Origin: Erinaceus europaeus
Taxonomy: Eukaryota > Chordata > Mammalia > Eulipotyphla > Erinaceidae
DNA length: 64,000 bases
Direction: 5' to 3'
Assembly (NCBI RefSeq): GCF_950295315.1
Contig: NC_080185.1
Location: forward strand, 48,527,237-48,591,236
The translations under genes and the position numbers were made by a program. Below, in pieces: positions 1-10,689 of this stretch. The notes beneath the pieces were generated by a model. It was given only the letters and a program-made list of their open reading frames with translations, did not search any database and had not been told where the DNA came from. How positions within the stretch are numbered: position 1 is the stretch's first letter; each line of letters begins with the position of its first letter.

Positions 1-569
1 TAAAGAGAAAACTCTTGAGCAATGTCACTATTGATGAGTTACATCACTTTTTAATATCTATTAAATAGATATAAATGCATAATTTGGTTAATTTTAGAAG
101 ATGATACATTACTGAAGAGAAAAATGCATTTATATATTGATATATTTAATCATTACAATAATCCTATGGCATGAGAACAATGGTTATTCCCTATTTTCAA
201 AAGGAGTAAATGAGGACAAATACTATCCCAGTGTCATACAGTCATTATGAAAATTCTAGCCTTTAGTAAAATGAATATATATATCAATGAATGTCATTTT
301 TTGACATTTTGGAAAATTGAGAATACTGGCAGAAAGCATAAACAGGTGGTCCATAGGCAGATCCAGTTTGTAGATGGTTTTGTTTGGACAGCAGAGTACT
401 CTCTATTTGTTCATTTCATTTTGTATTTTAAAATCAGAAATTGCCCACATAAAATTAAGATGACAAAATACTTTTCAAGGATCATAGCACTTAGTAACAC
501 TCATTTCTTTTTATCATTTTGACAGGGGCTTAATCAGTTACACTATAGTCATTGACCCATTGGTATAAC
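1..569. other. AT-rich sequence, nothing recognised
   Basis: AT-rich DNA without a recognisable repeat boundary, RNA gene or convincing coding region. The only long frame (about 247-522) has low-complexity composition and no family resemblance. Confidence 0.5.
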
Positions 570-607
570 TTTTTTTCCATTTATTTATTTATTTATAAAA
601 AGAAAAC

Positions 608-613
608 ATTGAC
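608..613. repeat. 6-bp target-site duplication, left copy (ATTGAC)
   Basis: ATTGAC immediately left of the inserted LINE fragment and repeated at 1057-1062. The L1 3' UTR copy near 58326 has the uninterrupted order with a single ATTGAC before the same CAAAACCATAGG-like motif, which supports a true insertion site. Confidence 0.7.
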
Positions 614-1056
614 GTCTACGCTCGACCGGACTTGCCAATATACGCAGATATCTTCGCCCACCCTGTCCAACGCTTGACGTCTCATCATCCAATCTGGTCC
701 CCTATGCCTACACTGCTCTGTTTCAGACTCTTGGAAACAGAGTTGGCAGTCAGCTGAGGTAAAGAACAAACACCTCATCACAGACCCCTGCAAGCGTCAA
801 CCCGGTTTTGACCTAGCACGTTATGATTGGGCCCTCCTCAATCGCTATCGAACAGGCCATGGCCAGTGCGCCGCTATGTTCTATCGCTGGGGAGCCAGAG
901 ACGACCCAAACTGCCCCTGCGGCTACAGACAGACTATGACCCACATAGTCAACGACTGCCACCTCTCCAGATTCAAAGGAGGTCTCGAAACTTTACATCA
1001 GGCTCAACCTGACGCTGTTGACTGGCTATGGAAGAAGGGCAAACGCTAGAAGAAGA
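614..1056 (+). pseudogene. C-terminal fragment of a non-L1 LINE reverse transcriptase
   Basis: Reads as the far C-terminus of a LINE polymerase, stopping at TAG 1047-1049. The first part (frame from 614) gives a block ending around RLTSHHPIW. A single +1 shift between roughly 700 and 725 moves to the frame holding the block RQPGFDL, a conserved RTGHG, then a Cys-x-Cys-Gly...Thr-Met-x-His...Cys cluster and a WL near the end. This order is what I know from C-termini of Jockey/CR1/RTE-like LINEs of invertebrates and some vertebrates, and it differs from the L1 CCHC tail. The stop is followed only by an AGAAGAA tail. Exact clade is not settled. It is 5'-truncated and cannot be functional. Confidence 0.65.
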
Positions 1057-1062
1057 ATTGAC
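1057..1062. repeat. 6-bp target-site duplication, right copy (ATTGAC)
   Basis: Right-hand copy of ATTGAC, followed directly by the resumed L1 3' UTR. Confidence 0.7.
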
Positions 1063-2150
1063 AAAACCATAGGATAAAAGGGGCACAACTCCACACAATT
1101 CTCACCACCAGAACTCTGTATCCCATCCATTCCTCTTATAGCTTTCTTATTCTTTAACCCTTTGGGAGTATAGACCCAAGGTCATTGTGGGATGCAGAAG
1201 GTGGAAGGTCTGGCTTCTGTAGTTGCTTCCCTGCTGAACATGGGCGTTGACAGGTCGATCCATACTCCCAGCCTGCCTCTCTCTTTCTCTAGTAGGGTGG
1301 GGCTTTGGGGAAGCAGAGCTCCAGGACACATTGATTGTGTTGTCTGTCCAGGGAAGTCTTGTTGGCATCCTGCTAGCATCTGGAATCTGGTGGCTGAAAA
1401 GAGAGTTAACATACAAAGCCAAACAAATTGTTTAGCAATTATGGACCTAACGGCTGGAATAGTGCAGATGAAGAGTTGGGGGGTTCTCCATTTTGTAGAT
1501 AGCTAGTATTGCACATTTTAGTTATGCAATACTAAAGGGCCTGTGGCTATACTAGTTTGGTTTTTTTTTTTTCCCTGAGCCTGAAATCTGATATACAGGT
1601 GGATCCAAATTATTGTCTGGGGAGATGTTATTATGGCTGGAAAAGGAACAGAAAGCTGGATCAGGGAAGAGTGTAACTCCTTATTATGGGAAAGGTGTAT
1701 AAATATTGTTGATTGTATCAGTACAACTTATTATGTCCCTGTGACATGTATTTGGAAACACACTCAATCCCAGTTTAGGCCCATTTCTACCACTATAAAC
1801 CTGGACCCCAATGCCCTCTTAAACCCCCCTATTTTTTTTGTCTTATCTCACTTAACATGATTCCTTCAAGTTCCATCCAAGTTGAAGCAATGTAGACTTT
1901 TGCTTCGTTATTTTTGACATCTGAGTAAAATTCTATCATGTGCATGTGTTACCACTTTTTTAGTCACTCATCTGTCTTTGGAAATCTGGGTTACTTCCAC
2001 ACTTGGTCAATTGAAATTTGTACTTTTATAAACAAAGGTGTACTTAGATATCTTTGGTAAAGTGTTTGCTTTCTTTGGATAAGTCTCCATGAGAGAAATT
2101 GCTGAATCATAGGTTATATCCATTTCTAGGAAACACTCATTTCTTCACTG

Positions 2151-2466
2151 CAGCTATATCTACGATGTGTGTTAAGAAATCCCATCTTAAGAAGAGGTAT
2201 GTGTTCTCCACTAAATCAGCCTTGTTTCTCTATATTACCTTCTCTGCCATATTAAAATGTGTAGTGTTTGCTATAGTACATACAAAGACATTTAAAAAAA
2301 TACCTTAAATTGTCCATAAATGTTAAAAGATGACAATCTACAATTTTGTAAACCAAATTTCACAGGAGCAGTGGTGAGGAGTCTATTACAACTAGCCATG
2401 AAATAGTATTGATTTCTTTATTCTAAGAAAGAAAATACACCATATGCATTATAAAAATTGAAATTT
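2151..2466. other. Unassigned AT-rich spacer
   Basis: May be further diverged L1, but no boundary or frame is visible. Nothing else seen. Confidence 0.3.
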
Positions 2467-2670
2467 GGGAGCTAGATGATGACGCATCTTGTGAGCACAC
2501 GTTACTATGTGCAGGGACCCAGGTTCAAGCCCCAGTCTCCACCTACAAGGAAAAGCTTCACAAGTGGTGATGCAGGTCTACAGATATCTCTCTGTTTAGC
2601 TTCCTATCAATCTCTCTTTCACTCTCCATATCTGGCTGTCTCTAGCAAAGAAAAATATAAATAAAAAATT
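2467..2670 (+). mobile_element. tRNA-derived SINE, old copy
   Basis: Head with GGTTCAAGCCCC-type B box near 2521, central CTTCACAAGTGGTGATGCAGG motif, CT-rich stretch and an ATAAATAAAAAATTG tail. Diverged from the consensus implied by the younger copies. Confidence 0.75.
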
Positions 2671-2837
2671 GAAATTCATGGTTTCCTAGGGGTGTATAGG
2701 TTAAATTTATATATCACCACAAAACCAAAAATCAGAGAATATTAATTAGGTATCTTATTATTTCTACATATTTTACTTTCAACTGGCATGCCTGAAACCC
2801 AGGCCGGACAGACCTTATGGATTTTTGTTTTTATTTC

Positions 2838-4130
2838 CATTTTTTCCTTTATTGGGGGATTAATGTTTTATATTTGACAGTATATACATTATGTACATAC
2901 ATAACATTTCCCAGCTTTCCACACAATATAAACCCGATTAGGCCCTCTGTCATCCTTTTCCAGGGCCTGTATGTCCCCTACCCACCCCAGAGTCTATTTT
3001 ATTTTATTTTTCCTTTATTGGGGGATTAATGCTTTACATTTGACAATGAATACAAGTTTGTACATACATAATATTTCTCATTCAACCCCCACTAGGTCCT
3101 CTGTCATCCTTTTTGAGGACCCTAGGACCTGTATACCCCCCGAAAGTCTTTTACTTTGGTGTAATACATCAACTCCAGTCCAGGTTCCGCTTAATGTTTT
3201 CTCTTCTGATTTTGTGTTTTAACTTCTGGCTGTGAGATCATCTTATATTCATCCTTCTGTTTCTGACTTATTTTACTTAACATTATTTCTTCAAGCTCCA
3301 TCCAAGATGGGCTGAAAATGGTGAAATCATCATTTTTAATAGCTTAGTAGTATTCCATTGTGTATATATACACCACAACTTGCTCAGCCACTCATCTGTT
3401 GTTGGACACCTGAGTTGTTCCCACTATAACAAATTATACTGCTATGAACATAAGTATACACAAATCTTTTTGGATGGGTGTGTTTGGTTCCTAAGGATCT
3501 ATCTCCAGGAAAGGAATTGCAGGGTCATAGGGTAGGATCATTTCTAGCCTTCTGAGAGTTCTCCAGAATGCTCTCCTCAGAGGTTGGACTAATATACATT
3601 CCCACCAGCAGCACAGGAGGGTTCCTTTCTCCCCACAACCTCTCCAGCATTTGTTGCTGCAGCCTTTTCTGTTGTATGAGATTCTCATAATAGTGAAGTG
3701 GTATCTTATTGTAGTCTTTATTTGCATTTCTCTGACAATCAATGATGTGGAGCATTTTTTTCATATTTTCTTGACCTTTCAGTTCTCTTCTGTGATGAGT
3801 ATTCTGTCCATATCCTCTCCCCATTTTTGGATGGGGTCATTTGTTTTCTTGTGCATTTGTTGAGCTCTTGATATATTTTGTTTTCTAGCTTCTTGTCTAA
3901 TGTATGGCATGTGAAGATCTTCTCCCATTCTGTGAGGGGTCTCTTTGCTTGGGTATTGGTTTCCTTTTCTGTGCAAAAGCTTTTTAATTTGAGGTAGTTC
4001 CACTGGTTTATTCTTGCCTTAGCCTTCTTTGTAATTAGATTCGTTTCATTGAACATGTCTTTAAAATTTATGCGGAAAAGTGTTCTGCCAACAGACTTTA
4101 TGGATTTTGACATTCCAAATCAAGCACCTT
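2838..4130 (-). mobile_element. L1 3' end, with its terminal segment present twice
   Basis: Minus-strand L1 with ORF2 C-terminal remnants. Frames at 3491-3742 and 3739-4113 encode broken pieces matching the ORF2 C-terminal region, including a CWRGCGE-type Cys motif. The 3' terminal segment beginning CTTTATTGGGGGATTAATG occurs at 2845 and again at 3011, so either a tandem duplication or one L1 tail inserted beside another. Frames are broken. Confidence 0.8.
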
Positions 4131-4149
4131 TGACCCCAAAATGTTGTCC

Positions 4150-4432
4150 CCTTTCTTTTTTTAATTTATTTTCTTTTTTGTTGCCCTTGTTCCTTGCTGT
4201 TGTAGTTATTAATGTTGTCGTTGTTAGATAAGACAGAGAGAAATGGAGAGAGGAGGGGGAAGTCAGAGGGGGGAGAGAAAGATAGACACCTGCAGACCTG
4301 CTTCACTGCCTGTGAAGTGACTCCCCTGCAGGTGGGGAGCCTGAGGCTGGAACCTGGATCCTTAAACTGGTGTTTTAGCTTAGCACCAAGTGTGCATAAC
4401 CCGCTGTGCTACTGCTGGACTCCCTGTTGTCC
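4150..4432 (-). mobile_element. tRNA-derived SINE
   Basis: Reverse-oriented full-length type copy: GTTGCCCTTGTT, then TTGTTAGATAAGACAGAGAGA, the CTGCAGACCTGCTTCACTGCC core and the tRNA-like head at the right end. Confidence 0.85.
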
Positions 4433-5037
4433 CCTTTCTTATGCAGAGCAGTTTACATTTCTTATTCCTTTAGCCTCACAGTTATAATGTAAACTCTGTT
4501 CACATATGTTTAACCTTAGCACTTCTTTGAAAATAGCAGGTTAATCATAAATAACAAATCATTTATCCACAGTTATATTACTTTTCCTTCCATGTCATGT
4601 CTATTTTATACCATAAATAGCAGGATATTAAGGAGAAAGAGAATGACCTTTTAGATTTGCCAATAGTTAACTGAATCACATAAGTGTAAATTACCTACGT
4701 TGTGCTCTGAGATTTTTAGTTGTAAAATGGTGGATGCATTATGGTTCTCATTTTACAGGGTTGTCATTAATACCAAATTGTCTGTAAACTGGAATTATCT
4801 AAAAATAAAATTTGCAAATCTCAAGTACAATTTTAACTATTCTAGAAGTTAAATTTCCATGTAATTGGTATCTTTTCTTGAATATTTAGAATTTTCCAAA
4901 TACTATAAAGGATTTTTTTGTAAACAGTCCCTGTTTTAATTCTATTTGATAGTCATAGTAGTTATAATTGTTGCACACTTAAAGAAAATTAAACTGAGGC
5001 ATGTTAAATGAGTTACCAAAATCTACTTGTCTGAGAA

Positions 5038-5039
<2 letters not shown>
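4433..5039. other. AT-rich sequence, nothing recognised
   Basis: No coding frame, RNA or repeat boundary seen. Confidence 0.5.

Positions 5040-5098
<59 letters not shown>
5040..5098. repeat. (CA)n microsatellite
   Basis: About 29 uninterrupted AC units. Confidence 0.98.
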
Positions 5099-5100
<2 letters not shown>

Positions 5101-5369
5101 TATTTAACACTGACCTGTTATCTACCTATTAACTTGGAGCTCTCCAGATTTGCCCAGGGAGGATTACAAAATTATTTAATATTAAAAAGAAAAACATTTA
5201 AAAATATCCACATATGCAGTGCCAAGGTAAAAAAAATAAACAACTTAATCTTGGGAGTATGTTGTATCTAAGACTTAGTCTTTTAGGAGTCTGAACAAAC
5301 AAATCTTCCCAATTCTCTCAGTCTTTATTATTTAACATAGGAAAGTAAATTCCCCCTGATTCTCTCTGT
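5099..5369. other. Unassigned AT-rich sequence
   Basis: No feature recognised. Confidence 0.4.
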
Positions 5370-5608
5370 GTGTTTTTTTAAAATATTTTTTTACTTTATT
5401 CTTTTTTTCCCTATTGTTGCTGGATAGGAAAGAGATAAATCAAGAGAGGAGAGGAGACAGAGAGGGAGAGAGAAAGATTGATGCCTGCAGACCTGCTTCA
5501 CAACTTGTGAAGCAACCCCAAGCAGGTGAGGAGCCAGGGTCTTGAACCGGGATCCTTAGGCCAGTCCTTGTGCTTTGCGCCAAGTGTTCTTAACCTCCCA
5601 TGCTACCC
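5370..5608 (-). mobile_element. tRNA-derived SINE
   Basis: Reverse copy with GGATAGGAAAGAG, GCAGACCTGCTTCAC and a right-end head containing the inverted B box (GAACCGGGATCC). Confidence 0.8.
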
Positions 5609-5616
5609 CCCCCACT

Positions 5617-5790
5617 CAGTTTGCACCCCTTGGTCCCCATCTGCAAGGGGAAAACATTAGTGCTGAAGCAGTCTTGCAGGTGTCTCTCTGTCTCTCTCTA
5701 TATATATCTCTATCTCACCCTCCACTCTCATTTTTTTCTGTCTCTATCCAATAATAAATAATTAAGAATAATTAAGAAATAAGAAAAACA
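5617..5790 (+). mobile_element. SINE fragment, head missing
   Basis: Plus-oriented body: CTGCAAGGGGAAAAC, GTGTCTCTCTGTCTCTC, and the CTGTCTCTATCCAATAATAAATAATTAAG tail typical of the shorter SINE form. Confidence 0.65.
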
Positions 5791-5965
5791 GGAAAAGATT
5801 AAAAAAGGATAAAATTTTATTGTTTATGTGAAAAAGAGAGGGATAATGCAAGAATCAGAACATAACATCATTCTGGCTCATGTGATACTGAGTATCCAAA
5901 TCAAGGTACCATGCCCAAGAGTTTAATGCCTTATCCATGTCTCGCTTTCTCCCTCCCTCTCAACC

Positions 5966-5968
5966 ATC

Positions 5969-6027
<59 letters not shown>

Positions 6028-6105
6028 TTTCTTTCTCTCTCTCTTTCTCTCTCTCTCTTTCTTTCTTTCCTTCCTTCTCTCTCTCTCTCTCTGTCTGTCT
6101 GTCTT

Positions 6106-6136
<31 letters not shown>

Positions 6137-6148
6137 AGTCTTTCTTTC
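5966..6148. repeat. (CTTT)n/(CT)n polypyrimidine array
   Basis: About 60 bp of near-perfect CTTT followed by mixed CT, CTTT and CTGT runs. Long Phe/Leu/Ser frames across it are composition artefacts. Confidence 0.95.
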
Positions 6149-6194
6149 TCACCAGGTATACTACTGGGGCTCAGTATCTATGTGAAGAATCCAC

Positions 6195-6412
6195 TGTTTG
6201 CATCAGTCTTTTTTAAATTTTTCTTTGATAGGTAAGGGCAAAGAGTGTGAGAAAGGGAGATAAAGGAGGGAGAGAGAGAGACTGAGAGAGTGATCTGTAG
6301 CACTACCCTATCAATCCTGAAGCTTCTCCTCAGGTGGGGACTGGGAACTTGAACCCAAGTATTTGCATGTGGTGTCATTTATGCTCTATTGACTGTGCTA
6401 CGACCAATAAAT
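6195..6412 (-). mobile_element. Diverged tRNA-derived SINE
   Basis: Reverse copy with TTTGATAGG, AGAGAGAGAGACTGAGAGAG, CTCAGGTGGGGACTGGGAAC and a degraded head. Confidence 0.6.
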
Positions 6413-6414
6413 TC

Positions 6415-6448
<34 letters not shown>

Positions 6449-6755
6449 TCCAGGGTTATCACTGGGAATCAGTGCCTGCACTACAAATCCACTGCTCCTG
6501 GAAGCTATTTCCCCCCTTTTGTTGCCCTTGTTGTTTATCATTGTTTTTATTGCTGGACAGGACAGAGAGAAATAGAGGAGGGGAAGACAGAGAAGGGGAG
6601 AGAAAGACACCTGCAAATCTATTTCACCTACTGTGAAGTGACCTCCCCACCCCCGCCTGCAAGTGGGAGCCCTGTGCTGGAACTGGGATCCTTACCCTGG
6701 TCCTTGCACTTTGGCATGTGCGCTTAACCTGCTGTGCCACCTCCCAGCTCCCTAC
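6413..6755 (-). mobile_element. tRNA-derived SINE, long form, with (TTA)n tail
   Basis: Left end is a (TTA)n tract (6417-6447) as the reversed tail. It is followed by the 3' module ACCTCCAGGGTTATCACTGG, the body with GGACAGGACAGAGAGAAAT, and the head at the right. The same 3' module is seen in the copy at 19290-19640. Confidence 0.85.
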
Positions 6756-6929
6756 CCATAAATTCTTTATCATGACACATATTGTTGGAAATTTATGTTG
6801 CTACTTTATATTGTTATACTATAGTCATTTAAGTAGGAGTACATTACTTTCAAATTAGTGTGTTCTGTCAATAGTCTTTTGCATATATGCCTTGGAGTGG
6901 TGCTGCAAGACTATAAGTTATTTACATTT

Positions 6930-7545
6930 TTGTTTACTTAAGTATTCTCTGTACTGTTTTACATAGGGGTTGTGAAAGTTTGCCTTCTAGCTATCTGTGT
7001 ACCAGAGGTCCCCCCCTCCATTTCCTCATCAAAACTTGCCATTTTCTGTTTAGTTGATACAGGCTATTCTCTAGGTCTTGAATGCATTTTTAGTTATTTT
7101 TGATATATGATGTTAAATAATTGTGTAGTTTCATTTTTCAACATGTAGTTGGCCTTTATTTTTCTAATGATATTGATTATAGAGATGTTTTCTCCCCATT
7201 TGAACATTTTTGTCTATTTTCTCATATATTACTTTTCTAAAAATGTGTGGATTTATTTCTAGAAGGTCTATTTTATTCCATTGTTCTCAATGACAATTTT
7301 TGTTCCATTTTGGATTTCTGTTAATAGTGAATCAAAATTCCTTTATCTCTACAACCTCTCCAGCACTTGTAATTTCCTATTTTGTTGATATATTATTCTT
7401 GGTGATTATTGATTATATATTATTCTTGGCCATTATTCTTGGTGATAACTCATTGTGATTTTGATTTGCATTTTTCTAATGAAAATGATGTGGACCATTT
7501 TTCATATGACTTTATGTAGGTCTTCTTTTTTATTTATTTTATTTT
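6930..7545 (-). mobile_element. Ancient L1 ORF2/3' region
   Basis: The stretch near 7350 (CTCTACAACCTCTCCAGCACTTG) and 7455-7510 (TTTGATTTGCATTTTTCTAATG) corresponds to L1 ORF2 C-terminal sequence seen better preserved at 3640-3760. Strongly diverged, with no frame. Confidence 0.5.
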
Positions 7546-7548
7546 ATT

Positions 7549-7775
7549 TATGACAAAACCATAGGATAAGAGGGGTACAACTCCACACAGTTTCCACCAC
7601 CAGAACTCCATATCCCATCCCCTCCCTTGATAGCTTTCTTATTCTTTAACCCTCTGGGAGTATGGACCCAAGATCATTGTGGGATGCAGCAGGTGGAAGG
7701 TTTGGCTTCTGTAATTGCTTCCCAGCTGAAAATAGGCATTTACAGGTCAATCCATACTCCCAGCCTGTCTCTTGA
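7549..7775 (-). mobile_element. L1 3' UTR fragment
   Basis: Matches the 1063-1290 and 39090-39310 3' UTR copies (ACAAAACCATAGGATAAGAGG at the left). Confidence 0.75.
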
Positions 7776-8110
7776 ATAGTGACTCATAATTTTCAGTGTA
7801 CCTGTCTTTCACTTCTTTTGTTAGGATTATTCCAAGATATTTTATTGTTTTTGTAGCAATAGTAAAGGGGATTGATTTGTCAATTTCTTCTTCTAAAGTT
7901 ATGTTTACATAGAGGAATGCCACTGACCTTTGCATATTAATTTTGTAGCCTGACAGCTTGTTATATTGCCTGATAATGATAATTTCAAAGAACTTCTTTC
8001 TGGATTCTTTAAGTTTTTCTATGTATACTATTACAGCAACTGAAAATAGTGAATTTGACTTCTCCTCCTTCAATCTGTATCCTTTTAATTCCTTGCTCAA
8101 AAGAAATAAT
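7776..8110 (-). pseudogene. L1 ORF2 reverse-transcriptase fragment
   Basis: The minus-strand frame at 7747-8100 retains SGYKIN, VAFLY and IKYLGI blocks, which follow the catalytic FADD motif in L1 ORF2. The catalytic motif is degraded (only VYIE follows). It joins the 3' UTR piece directly, so intervening ORF2 is deleted. The first residues at 7747-7775 are 3' UTR read through. Confidence 0.75.
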
Positions 8111-8471
8111 ATACATATTATTGGTTTGCCAGAGTAGGAAAGAGAGGAAGGGTAAGGAATAATTTACACCTTTTTTCATCTTTATTTTCTTTCTCATGCA
8201 GTTTACTTTCAAAACTCATTCCTCTGGATTCCTCCCTTACCCTCCAAAATTCAGTCTTAATTAGAAATCAATTTGACATTTTAGAAATGTTTTCTATTAT
8301 TTGTTTATGCAAATGGATAAGAGGAGCTCCTTAATAAAGTTAGGATAGTTGAAATGAGAGTAGAGTAATTTTAAAGATTAGAGAATAGACCAAGACCATT
8401 TTTACAGTGGCATAAAACATGACATTTTCTAGTTAGGAAAAACAATGCTAATAATCACTACGAAAATAACC
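8111..8471. other. AT-rich sequence, nothing recognised
   Basis: No supported feature. Confidence 0.4.
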
Positions 8472-8628
8472 ATATGTGAGTCTGTAAGATAGTTCACCTG
8501 AGAGGGTAACTTCTTAATCATATGCAAATAACCAGATTCGTGTGAACCCACCACCTCTTTGGGGGAGACCTTGAAGTTGTGGTGTTTTTACCTATCTCCT
8601 TCTGTTTCTCTGTCTTTCTTTTTTTAAA
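8472..8628 (+). mobile_element. Old SINE fragment
   Basis: Degraded tRNA-like head and body, ending in TATCTCCTTCTGTTTCTCTGTC. Low similarity but same layout as other plus-oriented SINEs. Confidence 0.4.
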
Positions 8629-8770
8629 AGAATTTATATATTTATTCATGAAAAATATAGGAGGAAAGAACTAGCCATCACTCTGGTACATGTGCTGCCG
8701 GGGATTGAACTTGGGACCTCATGCTTAAGAGTCTAGTGCCTTAGTCACTGTGCCATCTCCAGGACTACTC
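8629..8770 (-). mobile_element. tRNA-related SINE of a second type
   Basis: Contains a reversed tRNA-like head (GGGGATTGAACTTGGGACC, then ACTGTGCCATCTCC). The same short layout is seen near 16700-16810, 54930-55055 and 57555-57715. Confidence 0.55.
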
Positions 8771-8829
8771 TCTGTCCCTCTCAATCTGAAAATTTGGCCT
8801 AGGTCAGTGAGATGTTGGCAACAACAACT

Positions 8830-9596
8830 AAAAGAAAACATTTTGATACACCTTCTCACTCAATTGTTACCACAAACATAACTTTTAATTAAGACAACTC
8901 AGGGAAAAAAAGATTGATTTCTCAGATTTAGTTATTAAAACTAATTAAATGTAATACAAGTTAAATAAAATGAATTTAGCTATTAGTAAGAATGGAATGA
9001 AAGGCAATTACTGCACCTGGCTGGTAACATCAATTAAAAAAGCATGACTATTAAAATAAATAGAATCTCTGAAGGGCTTATGTATTTCTTAATTTTCATA
9101 CACACACCGCTGTGAGATTGCAATTTTATTCATCAAAATTAACATAAGAGATAGTAAGAAAAATTCCAGGGATAACACATAAGATGGTGGTATTCAAATG
9201 AGCTCATCAGACTTTTTTCTCTTCTTGTAAGACAGTAAGAAGTAATAGTAAATGAATCAGGAGACAGAAGAAGAGAAGGGAGGAGAGTTCAAAAAAGCCA
9301 GATTAAGTATTGAAACTCAAAATCATCCACAGCAAAATTTGAATGAAAGTGAAAAACCTTTAATAAACCACGCAGAATAGATAATACGTGGAATTAGTTG
9401 ATTTTCAAAGCCTTGAAAGCATAACAATTTAGTATTGATGAAAAACATACATCTTATAGCTAGGAATACTTGCTGAATATGTTAATGAACCTTTTAAATA
9501 AATAATCATTTTCTTAGTGTGAAGGAGGTCTAATATATACAGAGAAAGTTTTGCTGAAACTAATGTGACTGAGAAAGCAATCAGGTCCAATAGCTT
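8830..9596. other. AT-rich sequence, nothing recognised
   Basis: No long frame or repeat recognised on either strand. Confidence 0.5.
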
Positions 9597-9790
9597 CCTA
9601 TCTGGCTAGCGTTGTGAGAGGGAGAGATAACCCAGGAACTAAGCTCTGGCACAAATCAATACAAATCTTTATTCATTTGAGCGCCCCAGAGTCGGTGCTA
9701 GCACACCTGGTTAAGACACATGGTGCCAACTGCAATGGCCAGACGCCCGCCCTCCCCCAGGTCTGGACTGGCCATAGTATCAGGGAACGT
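9597..9790 (-). mobile_element. Gammaretrovirus-like LTR fragment (R-U5 side)
   Basis: Reversed copy of the segment present at 51240-51415: GGCTAGC, ACCCAGGAACTAAGC, AATCTTTATT (reverse of AATAAAGATT), and ACACCTGGTTAAG. Divergent from that copy and no partner LTR is seen. Confidence 0.55.
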
Positions 9791-10033
9791 AGGTTGGAGC
9801 AGGCTTAACTACAAATTCGCCAGGAGACAAGGAGTCATGACTTGGTTGCTGGTAGACCCACCTAAGTTTATTTGGCTATTAGTAAATAATGTCTGTCCTG
9901 TTGTCACTCCTAGTTCTGGATTTTGTGAGCAGCCCCAGGGTGCTCGCATGGCACTAGGTCTCCTATTATCACTGCCTTACTGCTTTTGAAATAAAATCCC
10001 TTCTCCTAGAAAAAAAAAAAAAGAAAGAAAAGA
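9791..10033 (+). mobile_element. Possible poly(A)-tailed retroposed sequence
   Basis: AATAAA at about 9990 is followed 17 bases later by an A-rich run (10008-10033), as expected of a retroposed transcript. The body is not recognised and no target duplication was found. Confidence 0.3.
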
Positions 10034-10039
10034 AATGCA

Positions 10040-10330
10040 GGGCTCTGGCGGGAAGATGCAGAATGTTTTTGTGGGGGAGGGGAGACTTACATGGCCTCCA
10101 ACCTTTTGAGGTTTATGTGTCCCCCTGTTTGCTCAACTCCTCCATAGAGAGAGAGACTTACCAGGGTAAACTCACCTCTCAGGTCAAGTCCTGCCAGGCT
10201 CCACCACATCCCCACAACCTCCATGAAGCTTCCAAACAGCTCTCTCTACCCATCAATTATGATTCCTTTCTATTTCACCATTTTTCTTCTGTTTTCCTTT
10301 TTTCCCCCACATGAAACTATTCACGGTATT
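10040..10330 (-). mobile_element. Retroviral 3' internal/LTR-like fragment
   Basis: 10140-10230 resembles, in reverse, the segment at 38600-38700, which in turn resembles the region next to the polypurine tract of the provirus (41270-41350). Diverged. Confidence 0.4.
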
Positions 10331-10689
10331 TAAAATTGGTTTATGAGACTTTTTGTAAGAGAGGAAATTTTTCCCTACTTCTATAAATTCTGACTAGCCA
10401 AGCAATCAAATTAACATTAAATAGAGTAGTAAGACTTAAAAAAATACCAACAAATTTAATTATACATATGGAGGGGTCTACACACATGGAGATTTCAAAG
10501 GCAAAGGAGGAAAAGCGAAGGTAAATAGCCCTTGGCAGGTAATATAAAAGAAGAGTGGAGGTCAATGTGCATGATAAGGAAAGAATGAATCATTATAAAG
10601 ACCAGTGTGTAAGTAATTTAATGTTTGCTCTGCCACACAGAGGGGTTTATATGAGAGAAATAGTTTTTTTTTTTTTAGTTTTTAGATTT

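Larger units (their letters stand above)
570..2150 (-). mobile_element. Old L1 3' end (ORF2 tail plus long 3' UTR), interrupted
   Basis: Minus-strand L1. The T-rich run at 570-600 is the tail. 1063-1490 matches the long 3' UTR seen in the younger copies at 39060-39480 and 21656-21920, with clear divergence. 1850-2150 corresponds to the region around the ORF2 stop in other L1 copies (the run of text equivalent to 40440-40650). The 3' UTR is split at 608-613 by the non-L1 LINE insertion. No usable ORF2 frame remains. Confidence 0.7.

Noticed and set aside
247..522. A 91-residue frame.
   Set aside because: Low-complexity AT-rich translation with no motif or repeat relationship.
827..1012. 61-residue plus frame starting at 827 and the minus frame at 593-793.
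   Set aside because: Shadows of the LINE C-terminal reading frame, which runs in a different phase.
5911..6185. Phe/Leu/Ser-rich frames.
   Set aside because: Product of the CTTT/CT microsatellite.
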